Counted from the stretch's first letter, positions 8,367-16,702 are shown. The stretch: 64,000 nucleotides of DNA from Micromonospora matsumotoense (GCF_900091525.1 NZ_FMCU01000006.1:62001-126000), one strand, 5' to 3'. The notes: a model not told the origin generated them from the letters alone. Made by a program: numbers and translations.

Positions 8367-9380
8367 TCAGAGCAGGTCGCGGCGGCGGAAGGCGGCGAAC
8401 GCGGCCCCGGCGACCGCCCCGGTCAGCGCCAGCAGCACCAGGAGCGCCGGAGCCCAGGTGATCGTGTAGAGACCGCCGTCGCAGACGCCGCCACCCGGCG
8501 GGCAACCGTTGCCGTCCCAGAGTTCCACCTTGCCGGACAACCAGGCACCCAGGTAGGTGGAGAGCATCAACTGGTCCGGCCGGGCCACGTCGATGATCTG
8601 CAGCACCAGCCGGCAGCCCACCTCCCAGACCACCGCGTACGCGGCGACCGCGCCGAGCGCCGCCGAGGTGTGCCGGCCCAGCGTGGCGATCCCGAAGCCC
8701 AGCACCGCCGCGAGCAGCACCAGCACCAGGCCCCGCCCGTAGATGGCACCGAGCTGCCCCCAGAACTCCCCGTCCAGCGGGCCCGGCAGGCCGGCCGTCT
8801 GCCCGATCGTCCAGAAGGTGCCCAGGTACAACGCCGACGACAGCACCGAGAGCGCGGCCACCACCCCGACCAGGGTGCCCAGCTTCGTGCCGAGCACGGT
8901 GAGCCGGCCCGGACGCCAGAGCAGCAGGTTGACCACCCCACCGGAGTTCAGGTCCGCGCCGATGTACGACGCGCCCACCAGGAAGGCGAACAGCACCAGG
9001 AACGCGATCAGGAAGTAGAGCAGCCCGCGGGCCTCGTGGGAGAAGACGAAGACCGACGAGAGGTAGTCGGTGGCCAGCGGCAACTGCGCCATCCGCGCCG
9101 GGTCCAGCTCGGCGCAGTCCGCCGGCACGTACTCGCCGTCCTTGATGATCGGGATCTCGCCCGCCTTGATCTGCAGGCAGCGGGTGTGTTCCGCCTCCAT
9201 CGCGGCCACCGCCCGCGCGGCCTGCGTCTGTGCGGCGGACATCTCGCTCGTCGTCGGCCGGTGTGACCCGAGCAGGGTGGTCGCGGTGGTGACCGCGAAG
9301 GCCACCGCGAGCAGCAGCACCATCAGCTGGACGAAGCGTCGGGCGGTCAGCCGCTCCAACTCGGCACGGACCAGGTTCAC
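8367..9380 (-). CDS. ABC transporter permease (ABC-2 type)
   Basis: A 337-residue membrane protein. One transmembrane segment near residues 18-40 (VLLLAVAFAV) is followed by a large outside loop of about 90 residues with two cysteines. A cluster of five further segments follows (LLYFLIAFLVLFAFLVG, a second near 190-210, FGIATLG, and the terminal ALLVLLALTGAVAGAAF). The GTG at 9380 overlaps the TGA of the upstream ATPase gene (GTGA) and has GGAGGG 7 bases upstream, so the two are translationally coupled. A longer in-frame start at 9716 lies inside the ATPase gene. It most likely forms an exporter with that ATPase. The substrate is unknown. Confidence 0.85.
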   Translation of the reverse strand: MNLVRAELERLTARRFVQLMVLLLAVAFAVTTATTLLGSHRPTTSEMSAAQTQAARAVAAMEAEHTRCLQIKAGEIPIIKDGEYVPADCAELDPARMAQLPLATDYLSSVFVFSHEARGLLYFLIAFLVLFAFLVGASYIGADLNSGGVVNLLLWRPGRLTVLGTKLGTLVGVVAALSVLSSALYLGTFWTIGQTAGLPGPLDGEFWGQLGAIYGRGLVLVLLAAVLGFGIATLGRHTSAALGAVAAYAVVWEVGCRLVLQIIDVARPDQLMLSTYLGAWLSGKVELWDGNGCPPGGGVCDGGLYTITWAPALLVLLALTGAVAGAAFAAFRRRDLL

Positions 9381-10408
9381 GCGTCCACCCTCCGACCGTC
9401 GGTCCGGTCCAGTTCGATCAGCGGCTCCGCGGCGGAGCCGGTTTCGTCGGAAATGGCATCGTCCGGGGTGGTGCCGTCCGGCTGTCGGGGCGGGGCCGCC
9501 CCGGCGGTGAGTTCGAGGAACACACTCTCCAGGTCCGGCCGGATCGGGGTCAGCTCGCGCACCCACAGACCCTGACCGCCCAGGGTGCTGCTGATCAGCT
9601 CCGACTCCGGCACGCCACCGACCATCAGCACGTCGTCGAGGTGACCGGTGACCGTCAGCCCGGCCGCCCGCAACAGCTCCGCGCCCCGCTCCGGCTCGGC
9701 CACCCGGACCCGCCACTCGTGCGGGTCGTGCCCGGCCAGCACGTCGTCCACCCGGCCGGCGGCCACCCGACGACCCCGCGCGATGATCGTGACGTGGTCG
9801 CAGATCAGCTGGATCTCGGCCAGCAGGTGGCTCGACACCAGCACGGTCACCCCGGACTCGGCGAGCGTCCGCATCAGGTCGCGCATCTCCCGGATACCGG
9901 CCGGGTCCAGCCCGTTCGCCGGCTCGTCCAGGATCAGCAGCTCCGGATTCTTCAACAACGCCGACGCGACGGCCAGCCGCTGCTTCATGCCCAGTGAGTA
10001 GCCCTTCACCCGGTCCTCGCTGCGGTCCCGGAGGCCGACCTGGTCCAGCACCTCGTCCACCCGGGACGTCGGCACACCACCGGCCACCGCCAGCAACCGC
10101 AACGTGCGGTGCCCGGTGAAGTTGCCGAAGAACTGCGGGCTCTCCACGATCGCGCCGACCCGGCCGGCGACCCGGCCCAACTGCTCCGGGGCCGACGCGC
10201 CCAGCACCCGCAGCTCCCCGGCGTCGGCGTTGACCAGCCCCAGCAGGGCGCGCAGCGTGGTGGTCTTGCCGGAGCCGTTCGGGCCGAGGAAGCCGTGCAC
10301 CTGGCCCGCCTCGACGACCATGTCGAAGCCGTCCACCGCCACCCGGCTGCCCCGCCGCAGGGTACGGAACGTCTTACGCAGGCCGGTGATCTCGATGACC
10401 GCGCTCAT
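9377..10408 (-). CDS. ABC transporter ATP-binding protein
   Basis: A 343-residue ATPase of the CcmA/NatA exporter type. Walker A is GPNGSGKTTT (near 50), the signature is YSLGMKQRLAVA (near 137) and Walker B is LLILDEPANGLDP. A C-terminal extension of about 100 residues is typical of this group. ATG 10408 follows GGGGTGGAG. Its start codon overlaps the stop of a 10-codon upstream ORF (10405-10437) that has the better SD. It precedes and overlaps the permease gene. The pair probably forms a homodimeric-ATPase exporter; no substrate can be inferred. Confidence 0.9.
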   Translation of the reverse strand: MSAVIEITGLRKTFRTLRRGSRVAVDGFDMVVEAGQVHGFLGPNGSGKTTTLRALLGLVNADAGELRVLGASAPEQLGRVAGRVGAIVESPQFFGNFTGHRTLRLLAVAGGVPTSRVDEVLDQVGLRDRSEDRVKGYSLGMKQRLAVASALLKNPELLILDEPANGLDPAGIREMRDLMRTLAESGVTVLVSSHLLAEIQLICDHVTIIARGRRVAAGRVDDVLAGHDPHEWRVRVAEPERGAELLRAAGLTVTGHLDDVLMVGGVPESELISSTLGGQGLWVRELTPIRPDLESVFLELTAGAAPPRQPDGTTPDDAISDETGSAAEPLIELDRTDGRRVDA

Positions 10409-10437
10409 CCGCTCCACCCCTCGTCTCGTACGGGCAT
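10405..10437 (-). CDS. Candidate 10-residue upstream ORF of the ABC operon
   Basis: This reads MPVRDEGWSG and stops. GGGAGG lies 7 bases before its ATG, a better SD than that of the ATPase gene. Its TGA overlaps the ATPase ATG (ATGA), so ribosomes finishing it could reinitiate on the ATPase. The ATPase SD lies inside it. A TAGGGT box at 10479-10484 would place it about 35 bases into the transcript. Whether it is translated is unproven. Confidence 0.4.
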   Translation of the reverse strand: MPVRDEGWSG

Positions 10438-10478
10438 GGGTCGTCCTCCCGGTGTGGTGACCAACGACACGGTGCCCC

Positions 10479-10484
10479 ACCCTA
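10479..10484 (-). promoter_or_regulatory. Candidate -10 box TAGGGT of the ABC operon
   Basis: TAGGGT on the minus strand, about 70 bases before the ATPase start, fits TANNNT. It is the only such box in the divergent intergenic region on that strand. Confidence 0.4.
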
Positions 10485-10540
10485 GAGCCGGGCCACCGCC
10501 CGTGGGGGGCAGCCCCGGAGCTGCGTGGTTGGATGGAGCG

Positions 10541-11371
10541 GTGACTGGTGACCCGCTCCCCGCCGCAGCCGCCCCCTCGACCGTGGACGCGGATCTGGTG
10601 GTCAGCCTGGACGGCGTCACCGTCCGGCGATCCGGCACCGCCCTGCTGCACGACGTCGACTGGCAGGTCGAGCTGGACGAACGCTGGGTGGTGCTCGGCC
10701 CCAACGGTGCCGGCAAGACCACCCTGCTCAACCTCGCCTCCGGTCGGCTGCACCCGAGCAGCGGGGTGGCCCACGTGCTTGGCGAGCGGATCGGCCGTAC
10801 CGACGTCACCGAGCTGCGGACCCGGATCGGTCTGACCACCGCGGCGGTGGCCGAGCGGCTTCCCGCTGAGGAGCGGGTCAGCGACGTCGTGGTCACCGCC
10901 GCCTGGTCGGTGGTCGGCCGGTGGCGGGAGAGCTACGACCCGGCCGACGAGGCCCGTGCCCACGCCCTGCTCGGCCAGCTCGGCGTCGGCCACCTGGCGG
11001 ACCGGACGTACGGCACCCTCTCCGAGGGCGAGCGCAAGCGGGTGCAGATCGCCCGCGCCCTGATGACCGATCCGGAGCTGCTGCTGCTCGACGAACCGGC
11101 CGCCGGGCTCGACCTGGGTGGGCGCGAGGACCTGGTCGGCCGGCTCGCCGAGCTGGCGTACGACCCCGATGCCCCGGCCCTGGTGCTGGTCACCCACCAC
11201 GTCGAGGAGATCCCGCCGGGCTTCACCCACGCGGTGCTGCTGCGCGACGGCGCGGTGGTCGCCCAGGGGCTGCTCGCCGACACGCTGACCGGCGACAACC
11301 TCAGCAAGACCTTCGGGCTGCCGCTGGTGGTCGAACGACGTGGCGAACGCTGGACCGCCCGCGCCGCCTGA
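10541..11371 (+). CDS. Stand-alone ABC-type ATPase
   Basis: A 276-residue soluble ATPase with Walker A GPNGAGKTT (near 53), signature LSEGERKRVQIARAL (near 163), Walker B LLLLDEPAAGLDL and the switch His in LVTHHVEEIP. No permease gene accompanies it. It stands alone between the exporter operon and the ribokinase gene. The GTG start at 10541 follows GGAG closely (spacing about 3); TTGGAT 6 bases before it could be a weak -10 of a leaderless transcript. Such proteins resemble iron or metal importer ATPases (the ylmA/ybbL-like type), but function without a partner gene is guesswork. Confidence 0.85.
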   Translation: MTGDPLPAAAAPSTVDADLVVSLDGVTVRRSGTALLHDVDWQVELDERWVVLGPNGAGKTTLLNLASGRLHPSSGVAHVLGERIGRTDVTELRTRIGLTTAAVAERLPAEERVSDVVVTAAWSVVGRWRESYDPADEARAHALLGQLGVGHLADRTYGTLSEGERKRVQIARALMTDPELLLLDEPAAGLDLGGREDLVGRLAELAYDPDAPALVLVTHHVEEIPPGFTHAVLLRDGAVVAQGLLADTLTGDNLSKTFGLPLVVERRGERWTARAA

Positions 11372-11411
11372 CCGACCGGTGCTGCCCGGCGCGGGTGGGC
11401 GGTGCAGGCCC

Positions 11412-11417
11412 TAGACT
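11412..11417 (+). promoter_or_regulatory. Candidate -10 box TAGACT of the ribokinase gene
   Basis: TAGACT lies 33 bases before the GTG start, leaving a short leader that contains GGAGG. The same hexamer precedes gatC at 40603. Confidence 0.4.
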
Positions 11418-11450
11418 CGCCGCGGAACGTGCGGTCGGCGGGAGGTCGTG

Positions 11451-12344
11451 GTGCGGCAGAGCCGGATCGTCGTGGTGGGCAGCGCGAACATGGACGTGGT
11501 CGGGGCGGGTCCGAGACTGCCCCGGCCCGGGGAGACCGTGCTCGGTAACGACTTCGTGATGGTGCCCGGCGGCAAGGGCGCCAACCAGGCCGTCGGCGCC
11601 GTCCGGGCCGGGGCCGCCTGCACCTTCCTCGGCGCGCTCGGCTCCGACTCGTTCGGGGTCACCCTGCGGGCCCGGATCACCGCCGCGCAGGTGGACACCA
11701 CCCACCTGCGGGTGGTGTACGGGGCGTCCGGGGTGGCGCTGGTCATGGTCAACGCGGCCGGCGAGAACGCCATCCTGGTCACCCCCGGTGCGAACGCCGC
11801 CTTCACCGCCCTCACCGAGGCCGAGCTGGACGTCGTCCGCGGGGCGGACGTCCTGGTCGCCCAGTTGGAGATCCCGGTCGAGACGGTGACCGAGGCGGCG
11901 GTGGCCGCCCGTGCCGCCGGCACCCGGGTGATCCTCAACGCCGCACCGGCCCGGCAGGTGCCCGCCGAACTGCTGGCCGCGGTCGATCTGCTGGTGGTCA
12001 ACGAGACCGAGGCGCAGCTGCTCACCGGCCGGGGCCGGGACGAGCCGGCGGCACTGCTGACGCTGGTGCCCAGGGCGGTGCTCACCCTCGGTGGCGAGGG
12101 CGCCTGGTACGTCGACCGGGACGGCCGTGCCGTGCACGTGCCGCCCGTCCCGGTGGAGGTGGTCGACTCGACCGCCGCCGGGGACGCGTTCACCGCCGCC
12201 CTGGCCGTGGCCTGGGGTGAGGGTCGCGAGATGGTCGACGCGGTGCGTTGGGCGGCGGCGGCCGGCGCGGCCTGTGTCCGCCGGCTCGGCGCATCCGTGG
12301 CCCTGCCCCGCCGCGCCGAGATCGACGCCCTCTACACCCCGTGA
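11451..12344 (+). CDS. rbsK: Ribokinase-like PfkB-family sugar kinase
   Basis: A 297-residue cytoplasmic kinase that would phosphorylate ribose or a related sugar at the terminal hydroxyl. The N-terminal strand VVVGSANMD, the sugar-binding GGKGANQA (near 40), and the anion-hole and catalytic-base motif DSTAAGDAF (near 243, canonical DTTGAGDAF) are all present, and the length is normal for ribokinase. Two adjacent GTG codons occur; 11451 is 5 bases from GGAGG and is preferred over 11448. No ribose transporter or RbsR gene is next to it, so the ribose assignment is by family only. Confidence 0.85.
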   Translation: MRQSRIVVVGSANMDVVGAGPRLPRPGETVLGNDFVMVPGGKGANQAVGAVRAGAACTFLGALGSDSFGVTLRARITAAQVDTTHLRVVYGASGVALVMVNAAGENAILVTPGANAAFTALTEAELDVVRGADVLVAQLEIPVETVTEAAVAARAAGTRVILNAAPARQVPAELLAAVDLLVVNETEAQLLTGRGRDEPAALLTLVPRAVLTLGGEGAWYVDRDGRAVHVPPVPVEVVDSTAAGDAFTAALAVAWGEGREMVDAVRWAAAAGAACVRRLGASVALPRRAEIDALYTP

Positions 12345-12348
12345 CGCT

Positions 12349-12371
12349 GCCGGACCCGAGCCCGGTCCGGC
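12349..12371. terminator. Hairpin terminator after the kinase gene
   Basis: The stem GCCGGACC (12349-12356) with GGTCCGGC (12364-12371) has a 7-base loop and starts 4 bases after the kinase stop, in a convergent gap. Confidence 0.6.
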
Positions 12372-12509
12372 CCTTCGCGGGAGTCGCCTCCCGTCCCGCC
12401 CCGAAGTCGCGCGGGGCCCGGCCGAGGTTGGTGTGCAGCACCACCCCGATGGCGGGCCCGCGGACCGGATCACGTGGCCTGGTCCGGGGTCGTCCCGCTG
12501 ACCGGGTGC

Positions 12510-13280
12510 TCAGCCGGTCGGGTCGTCGCTGAGCCGCTCACCCCGGCGGCGCAGCATGCCCAGGCCGGGGATGCCGGCGACGGCGAGCTTGAGGTCGCGG
12601 GTCACGTCGAGCAGGTCGTGCAGGTCCGGGCCGACCCGGTCCAGGGTGGCCAGGATCGGCAGTACGTCCGAGGTCAGGTGTTCCTTCAGCTTGGGCAGCT
12701 CGTCGACGAGCCGGATCGCCGCGACCACCTCCTCGTGGCTCAGCTCGGCGACGAACCGGTTCGCCATCGGCGCACCCCGACGCAACGCTGGCTCGTACGC
12801 GGTCAGCAGCTCCGCCGCGACGGTGGCGGCGCCCTCCGCGGTGGCCACCGTGCCGGCGGCCCGACCCGCCACCGTCCCGGCCTCGGCGACCACCGTGCCG
12901 GCGGCCCGGGACACCTGCCCGGCCTCGGCCACCAGGCCGGCCGCCGCCCCGGAGACCCGCTCCGCCTCGGCGACCACCACGGCCGCCGCCCCGGCGACCT
13001 CGGTGGCCTGCGCGATGGCCGTGGTCGCCGCGGTGCTGATCACCGCCACCTCACGTACCGCCGTCTCGGCGTCGGTGAGCACCCGGTCGGTGCGGTCCAG
13101 GGTCTGCTCGATCCGGTCCACCACCCCGCCTATCCGGGTCAGCAGCGCCTCCACCCCGTCGAGCACGGCGAAGGCACGGGCCGGCACGGCGGCGAACGAG
13201 GCGGCCGAACCGAACGCCTGGTCGAGGGCGGCGCGGGTGAGGCCGACGACGGCGGTCGGTCGGGGCAGGGGGATGGCCAT
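12510..13280 (-). CDS. Ala-rich coiled-coil protein of unknown function
   Basis: A 256-residue soluble-looking protein. From about residue 40 to 160 it has regular heptad-like A/V/E repeats (DRVLTDAETAVREV, AEAERVSGAAAGLVAEAG), the pattern of a long amphipathic helix or coiled coil. A more ordered C-terminus follows (ELPKLKEHLTSDVLPIL, VGPDLHDLLDVTRDL). Related actinobacterial proteins are sometimes labelled ribulose bisphosphate carboxylase, but no RuBisCO motif is visible. ATG 13280 has only a weak SD (GGGTG). A membrane-surface or scaffolding role is possible but unsupported. Confidence 0.75.
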   Translation of the reverse strand: MAIPLPRPTAVVGLTRAALDQAFGSAASFAAVPARAFAVLDGVEALLTRIGGVVDRIEQTLDRTDRVLTDAETAVREVAVISTAATTAIAQATEVAGAAAVVVAEAERVSGAAAGLVAEAGQVSRAAGTVVAEAGTVAGRAAGTVATAEGAATVAAELLTAYEPALRRGAPMANRFVAELSHEEVVAAIRLVDELPKLKEHLTSDVLPILATLDRVGPDLHDLLDVTRDLKLAVAGIPGLGMLRRRGERLSDDPTG

Positions 13281-13406
13281 GTCACCCAGTGTGCGCCGGG
13301 TCGGCCAGTGCCGCCCGTCGGTGCGGGCCGGGCCCGGACGCGGGCGTGCTCCCGGCCGCAGGTGCGGACGTGGGCCGGCCGGGATCGTGGACGTCCCGCC
13401 GGGCGG

Positions 13407-13412
13407 TAGGGT
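13407..13412 (+). promoter_or_regulatory. Leaderless-type -10 box TAGGGT
   Basis: TAGGGT ends 6 bases before ATG 13419, which itself lacks an SD. This is the spacing expected if transcription starts at the A of the start codon. Confidence 0.5.
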
Positions 13413-13418
13413 GCCGCC

Positions 13419-14282
13419 ATGTCGGTCCACCCCTCCGGCGTGACACCGGCCGGCCGTGGACTCGCGGTGCTGGCGGCCCTGGCGGTCCTCGCCGTGCTCG
13501 CCCTGCTCCTTGGCGGCTTCGGACTGGCCCGGGCGGACGCCGGCCTGACCATCCGCCAGGTGACCGTCGACGGGGTCCCGTTGACCGAGGTGCGGGCCGA
13601 GGTGCGGTCCGGGACGGGGGCCGGGCCGACGGCGGGTGGCCGACCGGGCGTGGTGATCGCCCACGGTTTCGCTGGTTCGGCCCGGCTGATGCGTCCGCTC
13701 GCCGACACGGTGGCCCGGCAGGGCGCGGTCGCGCTGCTTGTCGACTTCGCCGGGCACGGCGGTAATCCGGCGCCCCTGGCCGGGGCGGGACGCGACGACG
13801 CCGACTCCCGCGCCATCCTGGAACACGACCTGACCGTCGCCGTCGGGCACCTGCGCGGCCGGCCCGACGTCGACCCGACCCGGATCGTCCTGGTCGGACA
13901 CTCGATGGGCGCGGGTGCGGTGACCCGTTACGCCGCCGGTCACCCCGACATCGCCCGGACCGTGGCGATCTCGCTGCCCGACGACGGCGACCTGCCCGAC
14001 GGTCGGCCGGAGGGGCTGCTGCTGGTCGTCGGCGGCCTGGAGTTCCCGGGCTTCCGCGCCACCGCCGAGGGGCCTCCCGCCGGGGCGTCGGGCGGCGGCT
14101 GGTGGTGGTGCCGGGGGTCGAGCACATCTCGGTGCTCTTCGCCGGCCGTACCCACACCGAGGTCGCCGCCTGGGCCGGTGGTGGCGACGGCGCAGCACCG
14201 CGTCCGGCCGCCCGGCTGGTCCCGAGCGGGCTGCTGTTGCTCGGCTTCGCGCTCGGCTTCGCGCTCGGCTTCACCCCGCTGA
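13419..14282 (+). CDS. Alpha/beta hydrolase with N-terminal membrane anchor (5' part of a frameshifted gene)
   Basis: The first ~215 residues are a clear hydrolase: a membrane segment (residues 15-36), VIAHGFAGSA (oxyanion region near 77), LLVDFAGHGG, and the nucleophile elbow VGHSMGAG (near 153-160). At about 14069-14100 the frame breaks. The tail of this reading frame (WWWCRGSSTSRCSS) is non-protein-like, while the continuation VVVPGVEHIS, with the expected catalytic His, is in frame +2 of the next ORF. The family architecture puts both parts in one protein. A one-base loss or two-base gain in the GC-rich stretch explains it, either a true mutation or a sequence error. ATG 13419 follows TAGGGT by 6 bases, so it may be leaderless. 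Confidence 0.65.
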   Translation: MSVHPSGVTPAGRGLAVLAALAVLAVLALLLGGFGLARADAGLTIRQVTVDGVPLTEVRAEVRSGTGAGPTAGGRPGVVIAHGFAGSARLMRPLADTVARQGAVALLVDFAGHGGNPAPLAGAGRDDADSRAILEHDLTVAVGHLRGRPDVDPTRIVLVGHSMGAGAVTRYAAGHPDIARTVAISLPDDGDLPDGRPEGLLLVVGGLEFPGFRATAEGPPAGASGGGWWWCRGSSTSRCSSPAVPTPRSPPGPVVATAQHRVRPPGWSRAGCCCSASRSASRSASPR

Positions 14283-15058
14283 CGGCGCTGCTGACCGGGC
14301 ACCGGCGGGTGTCGCCCCAGCGCCGGCCCCGGGGCGGGTCGGTCGCTCCCGCTCCCGTCGTGCTGGCGGTGGCGACGTGCGCCACCGGCCTGGGCGTGCT
14401 GCTCGGCGCGGTGACGCCGACCAGCCGGCTCCCGCTCGCGGTGGGCGGCTACCTGACCGGCTTCCTCCTGGTCACCGGCGGCCTGCTGGCCACCGCACGC
14501 CGGTGGCCGCTGCCCACCTGGCCCGCCGCGTCGACCCCCGGCGTCGTCCCGGTTCCGGCCGCCGCCCCGGTCCATGCCGCCGCCCCGGCTCCGGCCGGCG
14601 GGCCCGTCCCGGCCGGCGGGTCACCCGGCCGCCGCGCGCCGGTCCGGTCCGTGGTCGCCACCCTGCTGTTGACCGGGTACGCCGCGATCGCCGTCGCCGT
14701 GCCGATCCACCTGGGCCTCACCTGGGCCGTGCCGGTGGGGCCCCGGTGGTGGCTGCTGCCCGTGGTGGCGGTCGGCTGCCTGGTCTTCCTGGCCGGTGCG
14801 GAGCTGGTGACGGACGGGCGGAGCTGGCGGTACGCGGCGGTCGGCGCGCTCGCCGTGCTGGCGCTGACCGGGGCGGCCGTGGTGGGGCTGGCCCCCGGTT
14901 TCGTGCTGCTGGTGGTGCCGCTGTTCGCGGTGCTGATCGGCTGGCAGGCCGCCTGGGCGGCAGTGCTGCGTCGGGCCGGTGCGCCCCGGTGGTCACCGGC
15001 GCTGGTGGGCGCGGTCCTGCTGGCCTGGCCGGTCGCCACCGCGCTGCCGCTGAGCTGA
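14102..15058 (+). CDS. C-terminal membrane part of the frameshifted hydrolase gene
   Basis: This reading frame picks up the hydrolase where the upstream one fails. It opens with VVVPGVEHISVLF (His of the catalytic triad), then has about eight hydrophobic segments (PSGLLLLGFALGF, VVLAVATCATGLGVLLG, LAVGGYLTGFLLVTGG, then four more to the end) with a P/A-rich linker near residue 140. It has no SD and its in-frame GTGs at 14102-14110 lie mid-domain, so it is unlikely to be an independent gene. It ends 23 bases before the convergent DoxX-like gene. Confidence 0.55.
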   Translation: MVVPGVEHISVLFAGRTHTEVAAWAGGGDGAAPRPAARLVPSGLLLLGFALGFALGFTPLTALLTGHRRVSPQRRPRGGSVAPAPVVLAVATCATGLGVLLGAVTPTSRLPLAVGGYLTGFLLVTGGLLATARRWPLPTWPAASTPGVVPVPAAAPVHAAAPAPAGGPVPAGGSPGRRAPVRSVVATLLLTGYAAIAVAVPIHLGLTWAVPVGPRWWLLPVVAVGCLVFLAGAELVTDGRSWRYAAVGALAVLALTGAAVVGLAPGFVLLVVPLFAVLIGWQAAWAAVLRRAGAPRWSPALVGAVLLAWPVATALPLS

Positions 15059-15081
15059 ACCGCAGCAGTCGGGGCGGTGGG

Positions 15082-15453
15082 TCACGGCCGGGCGCGGGCC
15101 ACCCGCACCGCCCACCAGATCAGTGGCACCTGCAGGGGCACCCGTGCGTAGGCGACCGCCCGACGCAGCGGGGGTTGCCGCCGCCAGTCCGCCGCCATCT
15201 GCACGTTGGCCGGGAACACCGCCGTGAACAGCCCCGCCGCCGCCAGAGCGCCACGGCGTCGGGTGGCCGGGTGCGCCAGCGCCGCGGCCACCACCAGCTC
15301 GGCCACCCCGCTGGCGTACGTCCAGCGGCGGGCGGGGCCGGGCAGCGCCCGGGGCACGATCCGGTCGTACGGGCGGGGCTTCGCGAAGTGGGTGACGCCG
15401 GCCAGGGCGAGCAGACCGGCCAGCGCGACGGCCTCGCCGCGACGGGTGCTCAT
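15082..15453 (-). CDS. DoxX-like small membrane protein
   Basis: A 123-residue protein with about four hydrophobic segments (VALAGLLALAGVTHF, GVAELVVAAALAH, ALAAAGLFTAVFP, VPLQVPLIWWAVRVA) and the DoxX-like cues THFAKP near residue 22 and FPANVQM near 86. The true start is ATG 15453, which overlaps the stop of the upstream DUF6232 gene (ATGA) and has AGGGGGA 7 bases upstream; a longer frame runs back into that gene. DoxX proteins are linked to redox or membrane stress in some bacteria, but nothing here shows a specific role. Confidence 0.75.
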   Translation of the reverse strand: MSTRRGEAVALAGLLALAGVTHFAKPRPYDRIVPRALPGPARRWTYASGVAELVVAAALAHPATRRRGALAAAGLFTAVFPANVQMAADWRRQPPLRRAVAYARVPLQVPLIWWAVRVARARP

Positions 15454-15932
15454 CGGTGGTCCCCCTGTTGCTCGACGGCGCGTTGGACGGCGCGGTAGAT
15501 CTGCCCGAACCGTAGCGCGTCGGGGGTGCGCAGGAGCATCACCTCCTGCCCGAGGTGCTGCACCCACAGCTCGTTCACCCGGTTGCCGCGTTCGTAGGAG
15601 CGGTCCAGCCAGCCCAGCGGCAGCTCCAGGAAGGGCAGCAGGGCGAGCACCCCGACGGCACAGGCGGCCAGGACGAGCAGGGCCGGCTTCCACTCGCCGC
15701 GATCCTGTGCCGACCAGAGCAGTGAGACCACGCAGACCAGCGCGACCAACGGGGGTAGTGAGAGCAGCAGCACCATCACGCCGCGTCCGAGGATCCGGGA
15801 CCGGACGGCCATCGTGGTGGCGCCCCGGGCGTGCCAGACGTACGCCACGTCGGCGAGCCGCACGACCTGCTCGCCGGCCCGGATCGACTCGGAGGTCACC
15901 TGCACCGTGTCGTCCCGGTAATAGAGGGTCAT
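15450..15932 (-). CDS. DUF6232-family membrane protein (copy A)
   Basis: A 160-residue protein with an N-terminal beta-rich part (YYRDDTVQVTSESIR, ADVAYVWHARG), two transmembrane segments (about 52-75 and 87-107), then a conserved end ([39 protein letters not shown]). It is clearly paralogous to the next gene (16054-16641), sharing YYDD/YYRDD, VWHxRG, LDRSYxRG and IYRAVQRA. The family function is unknown. The start is ATG 15932 with a weak SD. It is coupled by ATGA overlap to the DoxX-like gene. Confidence 0.75.
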   Translation of the reverse strand: MTLYYRDDTVQVTSESIRAGEQVVRLADVAYVWHARGATTMAVRSRILGRGVMVLLLSLPPLVALVCVVSLLWSAQDRGEWKPALLVLAACAVGVLALLPFLELPLGWLDRSYERGNRVNELWVQHLGQEVMLLRTPDALRFGQIYRAVQRAVEQQGDHR

Positions 15933-16053
15933 CACTAACCCTAACCGTTCGCAGGCGACCGGTGCCGCACTGTGTTCGCCCGATCGGGACCCGGCGGGGC
16001 CGGCCACCACGCCCGGGACGACCCGGGCGGGTGGCGGTCGGTGGTGGGGGCGG

Positions 16054-16641
16054 CTACGACCTGCGGCGGGGGCCCGGGCCGTCGCCGGACGGGCCGGTCG
16101 GGTGCGGCGCGCCCGTGTGGGCCGTCGGTCCGCTGTCGCGCGCCGTGCGGGACACCGGCCCGGGGTGGCGGCCGGGTCTGGGCGGTGGCGCGGCGTTCTC
16201 CATCGCCCGCTGCACCGCCCGGTAGATCCGGCCGAAGCGCGACGCGTCACCGGTGCGCAGCAGCAGCACCGGTCGGCCCTGCCAGCGGACCCACAGCTCG
16301 CGCTGCCGGCTGCCCCGGTCGTAGGACCGGTCCAGGTGGTTGAAGAGGAAGTCGGCGATCGGCCCGACGGCCAGCCCGACCAGCACCGACGCCCCCACGA
16401 TGGCGATCGTGACGGTGGGGGAGCGGCGTAGCCACACGGCCACCGCGATGCCGATCACCGCGGCCACCAGCGGACCGGCCAGGGCCGCGCCGATCGCGCC
16501 CCGCCCGGCCAGCACCCGCCAGGAGCGGCTGCCCCGGCGGTGCCAGACCAGGCCGATCTCGGCCAGCGGGAAGGCCCGACCGTCGACCCGGATGGCGGTG
16601 GAGGTGACCTGCACCGACCGGTCGTCGTAGTACGTGATCAT
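16054..16641 (-). CDS. DUF6232-family membrane protein (copy B)
   Basis: A 195-residue paralogue of the downstream gene, with the same order: strands ([25 protein letters not shown]), two membrane helices (about 50-70 and 75-98), LDRSYDRG, then [15 protein letters not shown]. It adds a disordered P/G/R-rich tail of about 40 residues. ATG 16641 has GGGAG 8 bases upstream, and TAGTCT (16675-16680, minus strand) is a candidate -10. The two copies probably arose by tandem duplication. Function unknown. Confidence 0.8.
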   Translation of the reverse strand: MITYYDDRSVQVTSTAIRVDGRAFPLAEIGLVWHRRGSRSWRVLAGRGAIGAALAGPLVAAVIGIAVAVWLRRSPTVTIAIVGASVLVGLAVGPIADFLFNHLDRSYDRGSRQRELWVRWQGRPVLLLRTGDASRFGRIYRAVQRAMENAAPPPRPGRHPGPVSRTARDSGPTAHTGAPHPTGPSGDGPGPRRRS

Positions 16642-16702
16642 CGCTGGACTCCCGACCGAGGGTGGGCGAACACCAGACTACGTACCCCAACGACCCGGGT
16701 CG

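Noticed and set aside
12510..13280. RuBisCO large subunit, a label sometimes given to relatives
   Set aside because: No RuBisCO catalytic motif is present; the sequence is a repetitive Ala-rich helix.
15934..15945. TTAGGG-like repeats (ACTAACCCTAACC) near a gene start
   Set aside because: Only two units, no array and an internal position, so this is not a telomere or other structured repeat.
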